Counted from the stretch's first letter, positions 17,571 to 26,731 are shown. The stretch is 64,000 bases of DNA from Paenibacillus pabuli (GCF_039831995.1 NZ_JBDOIO010000003.1:3596001-3660000), one strand, 5' to 3'. The notes: generated from the sequence alone by a model not told the origin. Translations and numbers: made by a program.

Positions 17571-17631
17571 TGTTGTACAAATGATTCAATCGAGCATGTC
17601 TGGCATCAGCCTGTCCTGCCAAAGAATCATC

Positions 17632-17928
17632 TCAGGCGGTAGAAGCCTTCTTATCCGCTGCCAGCAGCTCTTCGCTGACCCGGCCCAGCACGGCCGTAAT
17701 TTCCTTATACTCTTCAATGCCTGTCCCGGTCAGGCTCCACTGGTCGCCATGGGCAGTCAGGAAGTTCTCCTGGGTGAGATGCTCAAGCTCCTGCTTGATC
17801 TCCCGCTCGCCAACGCGATAGCCGCGTTCTTCCAATAGAGGCAGTGCGTCACCAACGGTTAAATCCTGATTTTGGGCCAAATATAGAAGATGAATCCGTA
17901 CAAAAAGATTCTGTACCTCTGCGTGCAT
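17632..17928 (-). CDS. Hypothetical small winged-helix-like protein
   Basis: 98 aa, not assigned to a family. The order of predicted helices and a short beta hairpin (LTVGDALPLLEERGYRVGER, EIKQELEHLTQENFL, TAHGDQWSLTGTGIEEY) looks like a winged-helix DNA-binding or archaeal-type HTH fold. The segment before the hairpin ends in a helix with acidic and polar residues rather than an obvious recognition helix. A strong RBS (AAGGAG, eight bases) supports expression. It lies divergent from the methionine sulfoxide reductase gene. Confidence 0.65.
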   Translation of the reverse strand: MHAEVQNLFVRIHLLYLAQNQDLTVGDALPLLEERGYRVGEREIKQELEHLTQENFLTAHGDQWSLTGTGIEEYKEITAVLGRVSEELLAADKKASTA

Positions 17929-18058
17929 AATCCAAACTCCTTCCAGGGTTATAGCCCTCCGTGATTGCTAAGTAATTACCCCGCACGAGAAGCTGAGAAA
18001 CAGGATGAATTTACAGGGGTTTCTCCTTCTTAATCGAAACTCTACCGAAATCCTCCGC

Positions 18059-18087
18059 TTGACTAAAGGCATGCACTGCACTATCTT
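18059..18087 (+). promoter_or_regulatory. Sigma-A-type promoter of the fRMsr gene
   Basis: TTGACT, 17-bp spacer, TATCTT, located 40 bases upstream of the start codon. Confidence 0.55.
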
Positions 18088-18126
18088 GAAAATAAGTACC
18101 ATTTTTGCTCGGGAGGGTGATTCAAC

Positions 18127-18606
18127 ATGTTTCAAGCTGTTTCCTATGAAGGAACACGAAGCGAGCAGCACACCGCCGTCCTGGGACAGTTAAGCGCTCT
18201 GATCCGCGATGAACCAAGCGCCATTGCCAATCTGGCAAACGCTGCGGCGCTGCTCAATGTATTTCTGACCGATACCAATTGGGTCGGATTCTACCTGTAT
18301 GATGGAAAAGAACTTGTTCTAGGTCCGTTCCAAGGGCTGCCAGCCTGCATTCGTATTCCGCTTGGACGCGGGGTATGCGGCACTTCTGCTGCGGAACGAC
18401 GTACACTCGTTGTAGACGATGTTCATGCCTTCCCAGGTCATATCGCCTGTGATGCCGCATCGAACAGCGAGATTGTCGTGCCCATCATCAAAGACGGCGA
18501 ATTGTATGGGGTGCTCGACATCGATAGCCCCATTAAAAACCGTTTCGACGACGAAGACCGCATCTTCTTGGAACAGGCCGTCAAACTGCTCACGGAGCAG
18601 CTGTAA
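18127..18606 (+). CDS. Free methionine-(R)-sulfoxide reductase (GAF domain)
   Basis: Single GAF-domain enzyme of 159 aa that reduces free methionine-R-sulfoxide, an oxidative damage repair step. The three active-site cysteines occur at 74, 84 and 108 (LPACIRIPLGRGVCGTSA and HIACDAASNSEIVVP). Their 10- and 24-residue spacing is the same as in E. coli YebR (84/94/118). An upstream GGGAGGGTG site and a sigma-A-like promoter are visible. It is a single gene ending in a long perfect hairpin. Confidence 0.93.
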   Translation: MFQAVSYEGTRSEQHTAVLGQLSALIRDEPSAIANLANAAALLNVFLTDTNWVGFYLYDGKELVLGPFQGLPACIRIPLGRGVCGTSAAERRTLVVDDVHAFPGHIACDAASNSEIVVPIIKDGELYGVLDIDSPIKNRFDDEDRIFLEQAVKLLTEQL

Positions 18607-18673
18607 ACACGGTTCTGCCAATGGTCCTCGTACCATAATAAGCAGGACGTTACAGTAGATACGTACCCAAGAT

Positions 18674-18713
18674 AACCAAAAGCACAGACCACCAGAGGTC
18701 TGTGCTTTTGGTT
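18674..18713. terminator. Strong bidirectional terminator
   Basis: Perfect 17-bp stem (AACCAAAAGCACAGACC and complement) with a 6-base loop between convergent genes. Confidence 0.85.
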
Positions 18714-18761
18714 TATGCCTTATACATCCATGTTCTGCTCGCCCATGGTTACTCTATGCAT

Positions 18762-19553
18762 TTAGGTCAATTCCTGTTCCGCTTTGATCAACATGCCGTC
18801 TCGCAAAAATTCGGCAAGCTTCGGATGGTACCCATCGTACATTTGGCGGAAATTTCGATGTTCCACATACAGATTGCCCAAATCCCGATAGATCTCGGCA
18901 GTAGGCGTGTAGTAATCCTTGATCCATTCCAGATGTCTGCCAATAATATGCTGAACTTCCGGACTTTCAGGTGTCAGGCCATCTTCAATCGCCTGCTGCA
19001 AATCCCGGTTAATTCGGTCTATTTTCTCCTGGGAATCCAGGTAATCTTCTTTGGTTTTGAGTTCCCCGTCATAAGACATTGCTGATTCAGATTCTACTGG
19101 ATGCCAGCCATGCGTTACGACCGAATCACGGTCCGGGAACTCCGGTGACTCCGGCAGCATGCTGTGATGTCCTTTTTTGACAAAGCCCTGATACAACTCA
19201 CGAACCTCAAGCTCCTGCTCTCCCTGCAAATGGGAAATCGTTTGGTCCAGCGTCTGGATCAAACCATGCAAATGCAAAGCCTTTTCCAGCAGCTGTATGC
19301 GCTGCTGCTGCATCATATGAATGATATCTTGATGATCCTCCTGCAGCATGGAGCCGATCTCTTCCTGCTCAACCCCCAGCTCCTTGCAGAACAGAATCTG
19401 CTGGAGTTTCAACAGCTCCGGTTTCTCATAATAAACTTCATTCTGGTTTCTACCTGCGAATGCAGGTGTTAGCCAACCGGATTTTACATATTCGCTCAAT
19501 TCATTCAGACTTATACCGGACATGCCGGATACGTCCGCCATGGTATACGCCAT
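18762..19553 (-). CDS. MerR-family regulator with TipAS-like ligand domain
   Basis: 263 aa. Residues 1-70 form a MerR winged helix (MAYTMADVSGMSGISLNELSE, then KLQQILFCKELGVEQEEIG), followed by a coiled-coil dimer helix rich in Gln/Leu (about 85-120). The C-terminal half (about 130-263) resembles the TipAS/antibiotic-recognition domain, with LDSQEKIDRINRDLQQAIEDG and YRDLGNLYVEHRNFRQMYDGY. Such proteins bind drugs and switch on efflux or stress genes. The ATG at 19553 is preferred (AGGAGG at eight bases) over the TTG at 19580. The wing is divergent from canonical MerR (no clear TxRYYx2GLL), so target specificity is uncertain. Confidence 0.82.
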   Translation of the reverse strand: MAYTMADVSGMSGISLNELSEYVKSGWLTPAFAGRNQNEVYYEKPELLKLQQILFCKELGVEQEEIGSMLQEDHQDIIHMMQQQRIQLLEKALHLHGLIQTLDQTISHLQGEQELEVRELYQGFVKKGHHSMLPESPEFPDRDSVVTHGWHPVESESAMSYDGELKTKEDYLDSQEKIDRINRDLQQAIEDGLTPESPEVQHIIGRHLEWIKDYYTPTAEIYRDLGNLYVEHRNFRQMYDGYHPKLAEFLRDGMLIKAEQELT

Positions 19554-19760
19554 TCGCAACACCTCCTGTCTGCACTCCAATTATGATTCAGAATTTCCCA
19601 TACTGCTTTTTATGTTAATTAAGTTAGTTACAAGTTTTAAACAACGATTAGTCGACTGTTTTGCGGTATGTAAAATATTTATACCCTTCTGATCAAATGT
19701 GAACCGGGAGTCAGGAGGGAAATTGAAGGGTTTTCACCAAGTTATCTGATCTATAGAAGG

Positions 19761-19801
19761 AAAGAGCCCTACACCAATGATCATTAGGTGCAAGGCTCTC
19801 T
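19761..19801 (-). terminator. Terminator of the aldehyde dehydrogenase gene
   Basis: AGAGCC/GGCTCT stem with inner CACC/GGTG and a symmetric AATGATCATT loop, just after the gene on the minus strand. Confidence 0.65.
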
Positions 19802-19852
19802 AATTACTCTATCATAGGCAGACCAGACATCAGTCTGCCTTGGGGAACATCG

Positions 19853-21277
19853 TTAATTTTTATTGAACATGACAAACTTGAGTTCGGTCATTTCCTCAAC
19901 TGCATATTTGATGCCTTCACGTCCCATACCACTCTGCTTCACACCACCATAAGGCATGTGATCGACCCGGAACGTTGGAATGTCGTTAATCATTACGCCT
20001 CCGGCTTCGATATGGTCAGCTGCATGCAGTGCAGTGTGAATATTGTTCGTGAATATACCTGCCTGCAGTCCATAGATGGAATCATTCACGCACTCAATGC
20101 CTTCTTGGGCCGAATCCACGGTGTTAATCACAACAATCGGTGCAAAGACTTCCTGGCACGACACCTTGGCATTACGCGGCACGTTAACGAGCACGGTTGG
20201 GCGCAGCACGCCTCCTTCTGCCTCTCCTCCTGCTGCCACCGTAGCTCCTGCCTGTTTTGCTTCGTCGATCCAATCCAGTGTCCGCTGTACGTCTTTGGCT
20301 GTAATAAGTGCCGAAACAACCGTATCCGGGTTCAGCGGATCCCCTGTGACAACCTGCTGTGCAGCTTCGGCGAAGCGGCGTATAAACTCGTCCGCAATGG
20401 CACGGTGTACATATATCCGTTGCAATGAAATACATACCTGCCCCTGATACGTAAATGCGCCGGTCACGCATCTTGGCACCACTTTGTCCAGATCCGCATC
20501 CTGATCCACAATGACAGCTGCATTCGATCCAAGTTCCAGCGTCACCCGTTTCAATCCCGCCTGACTGCGAATGCTTGTACCCACCGCCGGACTGCCCGTG
20601 AATGTAATATGGGCTACGCGCGGGTCGGCTACGAGCACATCCCCAATCGTTTTCCCGTCCCCGCTTACCACGTTCAATGCACCATCCGGCAATCCGGCTT
20701 CCTGGAGCAAGTTCGCGATATAGTAGGCAGACAACGGTGTCTGCTCAGCCGGTTTCAGAACAATGGTATTGCCTGCAGCCAGCGCAGGTCCAACCTTGTG
20801 TGCAACCAGATTCATAGGAAAATTAAACGGAGTAATCGCCCCGATGACACCCAGAGGCTGGCGCATGGTATATCCGATACGTCCTTCTCCACCCTTGGCT
20901 GCATCCAGTGGGACTGTCTCTCCGGTCAACCGTTTCGCTTCTTCTGCGGCAAAACGGTACGTTTCCACGGTACGATCCACTTCCGCAAGGGCAGCCGTGA
21001 TCGGCTTGGCCGCTTCCAGTGCAATCACTCGTGCCGCCTCTTCCTTCCGCTCTTCCAGCAGGACGGAGAGTTTGTAGAGAATGTCTGCACGCTTGTGGGC
21101 AGGCATGAAGCGCATCTCTTTGCCGGCCTGAACGGCAGACGTTATGGCTGCTTCAGCTTCCTCCGCCGAAGCGGTAGACACTTCAGCCAATGTTTCTCCG
21201 GAATACGGTGCCTGAAGTGCCTTATATTTTACTGATTCTGTGGGTCTACCACCGATAAACAGATGTTGTTTTTTCAT
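19853..21277 (-). CDS. NAD(P)-dependent aldehyde dehydrogenase
   Basis: Soluble ALDH-superfamily enzyme of 474 aa that oxidises an aldehyde to an acid. Visible features are the cofactor/oxyanion region ITPFNFPMNLVAHKVGPALAAGNT, FTGSPAVG, the catalytic Glu in VTLELGSNAAVIV and the catalytic Cys in YQGQVCISLQR, plus the C-terminal PYGGVKQSGMGREG. QVCISLQR is typical of the lactaldehyde / phosphonoacetaldehyde / non-phosphorylating GAPDH side of the family, but the substrate cannot be fixed. The ATG at 21277 (GGAGG at eight bases) is chosen over the ORF start at 21358. No pathway neighbours are present. Confidence 0.93.
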   Translation of the reverse strand: MKKQHLFIGGRPTESVKYKALQAPYSGETLAEVSTASAEEAEAAITSAVQAGKEMRFMPAHKRADILYKLSVLLEERKEEAARVIALEAAKPITAALAEVDRTVETYRFAAEEAKRLTGETVPLDAAKGGEGRIGYTMRQPLGVIGAITPFNFPMNLVAHKVGPALAAGNTIVLKPAEQTPLSAYYIANLLQEAGLPDGALNVVSGDGKTIGDVLVADPRVAHITFTGSPAVGTSIRSQAGLKRVTLELGSNAAVIVDQDADLDKVVPRCVTGAFTYQGQVCISLQRIYVHRAIADEFIRRFAEAAQQVVTGDPLNPDTVVSALITAKDVQRTLDWIDEAKQAGATVAAGGEAEGGVLRPTVLVNVPRNAKVSCQEVFAPIVVINTVDSAQEGIECVNDSIYGLQAGIFTNNIHTALHAADHIEAGGVMINDIPTFRVDHMPYGGVKQSGMGREGIKYAVEEMTELKFVMFNKN

Positions 21278-21436
21278 TATTGAGTCCTCCAATCCATCCA
21301 TAATTGCTGCAAGCTTTGACCAATGGAAGTTACAGCGGTCAAGTCCATGACAGAACAACCTTGTGATCGCAGTTATCCTTCATCTATTTATACACCACAG
21401 GTATATCTTCAACCCAGCCCCAATTACGGCAGAGTC

Positions 21437-21859
21437 CTATTTAACCGTTAATACCGGGCATTCTGCATGCTTCAATACACCGTGGCTGACACTGCCAACA
21501 ACGATTTCCGCCAGCATGCTTTTGCCGCCCGTACCCATTACAATGAGGTTGCACTCTCTCTCGCGCGACACCCGGCAGATCTCGTTTATCGGGTCCCCCG
21601 CTATCAGCAGCGTCTCATAGGGGATGGAGTGTCCCGACAACAGCTGTTCTACCGGTGCAATAATAAGCTGCCCTTCGTCTGCAATTCGTTCTTCCAGATC
21701 TACTCCCAGAGCTGGCTCATTCAGCGTTACGGAAGGATTCACATGCACGATAATTAACCTGGCGGGATGCTTCAAACTTTCAGCTAATTCAACAGCTGTT
21801 TCTAACGCCTTATGAGCATGATCCGACCCATCGACAGCCACTACGATTCGTTCCAGCAT
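21437..21859 (-). CDS. Universal stress protein, UspA family
   Basis: 140-aa single-domain Usp. It begins MLERIVVAVDGSDHA and ends with the ATP-binding G-x2-G-x9-G-S/T motif (GTGGKSMLAEIVVGSVSHG) and the terminal strand CPVLTVK, so it belongs to the nucleotide-binding branch. The ATG at 21859 has GGAGG seven bases upstream; the ORF start at 21877 overlaps the stop codon of the MFS gene before it. The close spacing shows that the two genes form one operon. Confidence 0.92.
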   Translation of the reverse strand: MLERIVVAVDGSDHAHKALETAVELAESLKHPARLIIVHVNPSVTLNEPALGVDLEERIADEGQLIIAPVEQLLSGHSIPYETLLIAGDPINEICRVSRERECNLIVMGTGGKSMLAEIVVGSVSHGVLKHAECPVLTVK

Positions 21860-21876
21860 TTCAATTCCTCCATCCA

Positions 21877-23094
21877 TTAATGTGTAATTGCTGCATCGAT
21901 ATCACGCAGATGTCTTCGGCGTACAAGCAGAACCACGACACCGACCAGTACCATCAATGCGCCAAAATAAAACGGTGTTTCCGGCAGGAACCATTCCGAC
22001 AACTTACCTGCAAGCCACGGTGCCAACGCACCGCCTAGGAAACGTACGAAACTGTATGCAGCCGAAGCAACAGAACGTTCAACAGGAGCAGCCTCCATAA
22101 CGGCCGTCGTAATCAATGTGTTGTTGATACCGAGGAATATCCCGGCAACGATAACGGCAACAATGACGGTTGTGGATGATCCCATCACTGTACCCACGGC
22201 CATAACAACAAGGTCGATCGCAAACAGGGTAAGCATAACACTCATGGAAGGAACCGAGCCGAATCGACGCTGTAGTCTTGGCGCTACGAATACAGACGTA
22301 ATCGCAAGCATTAGACCCCAGCCGAAGAACACATAACCAAGTCCGTGCTCATCCAAATTCATGACATATGGTGAATAAGCCATCAACGTAAAGAAACCAA
22401 AGTTATACAGAAAGGCAGTAATCGCCAGTGTTTTCAGGGATGGATAACTCAGGGCCTTAAACGGATCGGACAAGGAACTGCGTGTTTTCGGTTTTGCCAT
22501 TTTGGGCAGCATAAACGTAATGCTGATAAAGGCAATTGCCATCAGAACAGCAACACCATAGAACGGGCCGCGCCATGAGATGGAGCCAAGTTCACCACCA
22601 AGAAGTGGACCTACAGCGATACCCAGACCAAGCGCAGCTTCGTACAAAATAATCGCTTTGGCTGTCCCCGAAGTGGACAAACCAACAATGGCTGATAACG
22701 CCGTTGCGATAAACAGGGCATTACCTAGCCCCCAACCACCACGGTAACCCACTAGTGCACCTACCGTGTCTGAGGTTCCGCCCAGAAAGGAGAAAATAAT
22801 GATAAGTAAGATCCCGCTAAGCAGCGTCCATTTGACACCGATCCGACTGGATACAACGCCCGTAATCAACATCGCAACCCCAGTCACAGCGTTGTAACTC
22901 GTAAACAGTAGTGAAACTTGGCTTTTGGATGCATGCAGCTGATCTGCAATGGCGGGCAGGATGGGGTCAACCAATCCCAGTCCCATAAACGAAATGATAC
23001 ACGCGAAGGCGACAGCCCATACAGCCCTTGGTTGGGACAGCAATCCTCCGCGTGATGACGGCAATTCGTCAGGTAATGATGGTTCTCTTTTCAT
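21877..23094 (-). CDS. MFS transporter, DHA1 family
   Basis: 12-segment proton-coupled exporter of 405 aa. Motif A appears in shortened form after helix 2 (VVSSRIGVKWTLL), and the helix 1 motif FMGLGLVDPILPAIADQL is typical of the YfkF/AraJ-like DHA1 pumps. A MerR gene lies 150 bp upstream on the same strand and may control it. AGGAGG sits eight bases before the ATG. The Usp gene overlaps its 3' end. Confidence 0.88.
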   Translation of the reverse strand: MKREPSLPDELPSSRGGLLSQPRAVWAVAFACIISFMGLGLVDPILPAIADQLHASKSQVSLLFTSYNAVTGVAMLITGVVSSRIGVKWTLLSGILLIIIFSFLGGTSDTVGALVGYRGGWGLGNALFIATALSAIVGLSTSGTAKAIILYEAALGLGIAVGPLLGGELGSISWRGPFYGVAVLMAIAFISITFMLPKMAKPKTRSSLSDPFKALSYPSLKTLAITAFLYNFGFFTLMAYSPYVMNLDEHGLGYVFFGWGLMLAITSVFVAPRLQRRFGSVPSMSVMLTLFAIDLVVMAVGTVMGSSTTVIVAVIVAGIFLGINNTLITTAVMEAAPVERSVASAAYSFVRFLGGALAPWLAGKLSEWFLPETPFYFGALMVLVGVVVLLVRRRHLRDIDAAITH

Positions 23095-23191
23095 ACATGA
23101 TACCTCCTGTTTATGAGTTGAAATTTAATTGTAATTCATGAAATTTTCATTCCATTTTCAAAAGAAAATGAAACAAAACGGCACAAAATGA

Positions 23192-23207
23192 CACCGGATC
23201 ACCGGTG
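23192..23207 (-). terminator. Short hairpin after merR
   Basis: CACCGG-ATCA-CCGGTG; on the minus strand it is followed by TCATTTTGTG. It could end merR transcription, perhaps incompletely, before the MFS gene. Confidence 0.45.
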
Positions 23208-23246
23208 CTTGCACAATTTCGTTTTATTGAGTTCTTGGTTACTCGC

Positions 23247-23702
23247 TTATCCGTCTCCCGGATGTTCCGTAATTTCATGCGCCTGTAGTCGCTGAATCCC
23301 GTTCTTCACCCGTTCGCGCAATTCTTCCAGCTCCGCCTTTACGGCATGGATACTCTGCAGCTTTTGTTCAATTAGCTGAAGCTGACCACCCAGCGTTGCC
23401 TCCATCCTGGTGAGTTTTTCAATCCGTTCCCTCACTTCGGTTGTCTGCTGGTAATCAAATCGCTGCTCATTCAATACATCAGCCGTGGCAATATACGTAT
23501 GCAGTTCCTGTAGTGAGAAACCAAGCACTTCCTTGGCACGGACAACCTTTTTCAAATAGTTGATATCCTCTCTCGTATACAGCCGCGTGCCACCATCCGT
23601 CCGCTGAGGTGAAGGCATGACACCAATCTCTTCGTAGTACCGGATGGTACGCTTTGTCAAACCACATTCCTTGGCTACGTCGTCGATCTTATACAAGCTC
23701 AT
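23247..23702 (-). CDS. MerR-family transcriptional regulator
   Basis: 151-aa activator/repressor. The N-terminal winged helix is canonical: LYKIDDVAKECGLTKRTIRYYEEIG followed by the wing TDGGTRLYTREDINYLKKV (about residues 3-60). A long dimerisation helix (about 85-140) follows, with no separate ligand domain and no metal-binding Cys pair, so a small-ligand or stress role is likely. The ATG at 23702 lies behind GAGGTG; the ORF start is a GTG at 23711. Its promoter is nearly ideal and overlaps a 20-bp palindrome, which suggests autoregulation. The MFS-usp operon is the probable target. Confidence 0.9.
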   Translation of the reverse strand: MSLYKIDDVAKECGLTKRTIRYYEEIGVMPSPQRTDGGTRLYTREDINYLKKVVRAKEVLGFSLQELHTYIATADVLNEQRFDYQQTTEVRERIEKLTRMEATLGGQLQLIEQKLQSIHAVKAELEELRERVKNGIQRLQAHEITEHPGDG

Positions 23703-23745
23703 TTCCTTCACCTCACTTTGATATGTCTATATTGTTATGTACATA

Positions 23746-23779
23746 ATTATATATAATTATAACGTTAACGTCAACGTTA
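23746..23779 (-). promoter_or_regulatory. merR promoter with overlapping palindromic operator
   Basis: Minus-strand promoter: -35 TTGACG (23769-23774), 17-bp spacer, -10 TATAAT (23746-23751). A 20-bp palindrome TAACGTTAACGTCAACGTTA (23760-23779, 9 of 10 pairs) covers the -35 and reaches into the spacer, the expected position for a MerR-type operator. Confidence 0.7.
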
Positions 23780-23817
23780 GATTTTCCATACAGGAATCCA
23801 AAGAACCTCGCTGAACA

Positions 23818-23846
23818 TAAAAAAAGACCCGCTTGCGCGGATCTTC
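23818..23846 (-). terminator. Terminator of the SdpI-family gene
   Basis: AAGATCCGC-GCAA-GCGGGTCTT stem with a T-run on the minus strand. Confidence 0.75.
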
Positions 23847-23880
23847 TACTACCTTTATCTTATATCAATAGAATTACATT

Positions 23881-24264
23881 CTATGCGCCTTGCTGGTTTT
23901 GCTTCCGCTGCTGCGCTTGCTGCACTTCTTTTAATCGCCCTTCCACTTTCATAAACAGTCTGAAGGTATAGAACGCGACTGCAAACAGACTGAGCACAAG
24001 TGCCTGTACATCTGTAAACCAGAATCCAAGGACACCAAACACCGTAATAATAACCCCAAACTGCATCATCAGGTTGGCGCTGTAACGCTGAGCTTCATCC
24101 CATAAATCAGGATCACTCATTGCACGCGGGGTACGATAACCATATATGCCATTAATCTTTTTCGGCGGTTTTTTGAACAGCATTAACCCCAGCACGAAAT
24201 AGCACACTCCGCATATTAACCCTACAATTGCTCCTGCCAAGTTGTTCTCCCCTTCTCTCTCCAT
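23881..24264 (-). CDS. SdpI-family membrane protein
   Basis: 127 aa with three hydrophobic segments (about 8-30, 65-85, 87-108) and a basic, Gln-rich C-terminal tail. The loop INGIYGYRTPRAMSDPDLWDEAQRYS is the hallmark of the SdpI/YhfL family, whose founding member gives immunity to the SdpC toxin in B. subtilis. No toxin or sdpR gene is adjacent, so an immunity role is not implied; many family members are of unknown function. The ATG has a modest RBS (AGGGAAG). A TTG at 24240 with GGGGAG six bases upstream is a credible alternative start. Confidence 0.8.
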   Translation of the reverse strand: MEREGENNLAGAIVGLICGVCYFVLGLMLFKKPPKKINGIYGYRTPRAMSDPDLWDEAQRYSANLMMQFGVIITVFGVLGFWFTDVQALVLSLFAVAFYTFRLFMKVEGRLKEVQQAQQRKQNQQGA

Positions 24265-24299
24265 ACTTCCCTGTAAACATGGCCTGCAGCCAAAAAAAT

Positions 24300-24333
24300 A
24301 AAAAAACGGCTCTACGTATATACGAAGAGCCGC
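24300..24333 (-). terminator. Terminator of the P-type ATPase gene
   Basis: CGGCTCT-(T/A)-CGTATATACG-(A)-AGAGCCG hairpin followed on the minus strand by T7. Confidence 0.85.
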
Positions 24334-24351
24334 GTCATTCGTTTCGAAAAC

Positions 24352-26679
24352 TTAAATGTTCTTCACACGCAGCACCCGCATGGCGTTCAGAACGGCCAGG
24401 ACCGTGACGCCCACATCGGAGAATACGGCCTCCCACATCGTGGCTATGCCGAACACTCCCAGCAAGAGGAAGATCACCTTAACACCCAAGGCAAAACCGA
24501 TATTTTGCCAGACAATCATTCGTGTTCGCTTCGCAATACGGATTGCGCTTGCCAGTCTGGATGGTTCATCCGTCATGATGACCACGTCTGCCGCTTCGAT
24601 GGCAGCATCGGAACCGAGTCCTCCCATGGCAACTCCGACATCCGCGCGAGCCAGTACAGGTGTATCGTTGATACCGTCCCCGACAAACACCATTTTCTCC
24701 TTCGGAGACTTGCCCGCTTCCAGCTCTTCCAGCCGTTCGACTTTGTGCTGTGGCAGAAGCTCAGCATATACCTCATCCACTCCCAGCTCACGACCTACGG
24801 CTTCACCAACGGCTTTGGCATCGCCTGTGAGCATGACCGTTTTGCGGATGCCAAGTTTCTTCAGTGCCTGTATGGCTGCTGCAGCATCATCCTTCACTTC
24901 ATCCGTAATGATCAGATGACCGGCATATACACCTGCTTCGGCAACGTGTACCACTGTTCCTATCGTTTCTGGCTTGGTGTAGAGAAGACCCGCCTGCTCC
25001 ATCAGTTTGGCGTTACCTGCCAGCACTTCACGCCCATCCACACGGACTCTGATCCCGTGCCCGGCAACTTCGTCGTACCCTTCAACACCTTGTGTACGAA
25101 TATCTTTGGCCCAAGCTGCGCGAATGGATTCGGCGATCGGGTGATTTGAATGGGCTTCCGCAATTGCTGAGAGTTCCATCAATTCATCTTCTGAGCGTCC
25201 ACCTTCCGGACGAATAGCCGTTACGTTGAACACACCTTTGGTTAATGTACCCGTTTTATCAAAAACAACTACTTTCACATCATTCAATGCTTCAAGGTAG
25301 TTGCTGCCTTTCACGAGAATCCCGTTACGGGAAGCAGCCCCAATCCCGCCGAAGAATCCGAGTGGAATGGAAACCACCAGTGCGCATGGACAGGAGATGA
25401 CCAGAAAGACCAGTGCACGATAGATCCAATCGGCGAATGCTGCACCACTAAGCACGAGCGGTGGAACGAACGCAATCAACGCTGCAAGAATAACGACGAC
25501 CGGCGTGTAGTAACGGGCAAATTTACTGATAAAATGTTCGGTCTTCGCTTTGCGGCTGCTGGCATTCTGTACCAGATCCAGAATCTTGGATACTGTCGAT
25601 TCTCCGAAGGTTTTGGTCACTTCAATCGTCAGCATACCATTCTTATTCACAAAACCACTGAGTACATCACTTCCAGGCTCCAATTCACGAGGTACGGATT
25701 CTCCTGTCAGAGTAGACGTGTCCACCATGGAATGTCCTGCCTTCACAATTCCATCAAGCGGAACCTTCTCACCCGCTCGGACAACGATGCGATCACCAAT
25801 ACGCACATCTTCTGGAGAGACACGCTTGGTCTCATCGCCGGAACCGATCAGAATATTGGCATAGTCCGGACGAATATCCATAAGCGACTGGATCGACCTG
25901 CGTGAGCGGTTAACCGCCATACCCTGAAACAGCTCCCCAAGCTGATAAAAGAGCATGACTGCTACCCCTTCTGGATACTCACCAATGGCAAAAGCACCAA
26001 TCGTCGCAACCGACATCAGGAAGTACTCGTCGAATACCTGGCCGCGAATGATATTTTTGAATGCCTGGAGGACGATGTCTCCTCCTGCGATCAGATAGGC
26101 GACTACATAGAGTGCAAGCTGTGCCCATCCGTCCAGCGGGGACCAGATGGCCGCAGCAAGTAGTGCGGAGCCGGCAGCAAGCCGGGCAAGCAGCACTTTC
26201 GTCTGTCCAGCACCATGCTCGTGCGAGTGCCCGGCATGCGCATCATGATCATGCGCATGCTTCTGATCACCATGACTTTGGTTATGGTGATGCGCTCCTT
26301 CATGATGATCATGGTCATGAGCATGACCCGCATGATCGTGGGTATGTCCTTCAGCTGCAGTGCCTACATGTGTATGCACACTGCTGTTCAAGTGACCTCC
26401 CGGCCCGGCAGAAGCATGATTGCCAAGCGGTGATCTCCCTTTTTCCGAGATGCGAATGTGCGGCTCAAGCCGCAGGACCTTACGCTTCGCTTCTTCCAAT
26501 ACGTGCTCATCCATATCGGAAGTCGTATGCACCAGCAAGGTTTTAGTTACGAAATTTACGGAGCAATCCGTGATACCCTTTATTTTCTTGACGCCATTCT
26601 CAATCTTCAGTGCACAATTGGCGCAGTCCAATCCATCCAGCAGCAGTTCCCTTTTCACCTGTTCCTGACCGGTTCCCAT
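24352..26679 (-). CDS. cadA: Heavy-metal P1B-type ATPase (Cd/Zn/Co exporter)
   Basis: Membrane pump of 775 aa exporting soft divalent metals at the cost of ATP. An N-terminal heavy-metal domain carries Cys19-x2-Cys22 (LDCANCALKI). A very His-rich linker follows (about residues 92-160, repeated HDH/HAH units), suggesting zinc or nickel binding. Then come the membrane metal site SCPCALV, the phosphorylation motif DKTGTLT, HP-locus (NHPIAES) and GDGINDTPVLA. The CPC motif and ArsR partner favour Zn/Cd/Pb over copper. The ATG at 26679 follows GGGGAG at seven bases; the ORF extends to 26748 without a good site. The gene is divergent from its regulator, with a strong promoter and a CzrA/SmtB-like operator between. 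Confidence 0.94.
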   Translation of the reverse strand: MGTGQEQVKRELLLDGLDCANCALKIENGVKKIKGITDCSVNFVTKTLLVHTTSDMDEHVLEEAKRKVLRLEPHIRISEKGRSPLGNHASAGPGGHLNSSVHTHVGTAAEGHTHDHAGHAHDHDHHEGAHHHNQSHGDQKHAHDHDAHAGHSHEHGAGQTKVLLARLAAGSALLAAAIWSPLDGWAQLALYVVAYLIAGGDIVLQAFKNIIRGQVFDEYFLMSVATIGAFAIGEYPEGVAVMLFYQLGELFQGMAVNRSRRSIQSLMDIRPDYANILIGSGDETKRVSPEDVRIGDRIVVRAGEKVPLDGIVKAGHSMVDTSTLTGESVPRELEPGSDVLSGFVNKNGMLTIEVTKTFGESTVSKILDLVQNASSRKAKTEHFISKFARYYTPVVVILAALIAFVPPLVLSGAAFADWIYRALVFLVISCPCALVVSIPLGFFGGIGAASRNGILVKGSNYLEALNDVKVVVFDKTGTLTKGVFNVTAIRPEGGRSEDELMELSAIAEAHSNHPIAESIRAAWAKDIRTQGVEGYDEVAGHGIRVRVDGREVLAGNAKLMEQAGLLYTKPETIGTVVHVAEAGVYAGHLIITDEVKDDAAAAIQALKKLGIRKTVMLTGDAKAVGEAVGRELGVDEVYAELLPQHKVERLEELEAGKSPKEKMVFVGDGINDTPVLARADVGVAMGGLGSDAAIEAADVVIMTDEPSRLASAIRIAKRTRMIVWQNIGFALGVKVIFLLLGVFGIATMWEAVFSDVGVTVLAVLNAMRVLRVKNI

Positions 26680-26731
26680 GTGAATTCTCCCCTTTGCAGT
26701 ACGAAACAGCATTATGATTCTAATTAAAATT

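Noticed and set aside
26061..26546. His-rich frames on the plus strand inside the P-type ATPase gene
   Set aside because: They mirror the repetitive HDH/HAH codons of the pump linker in other frames.
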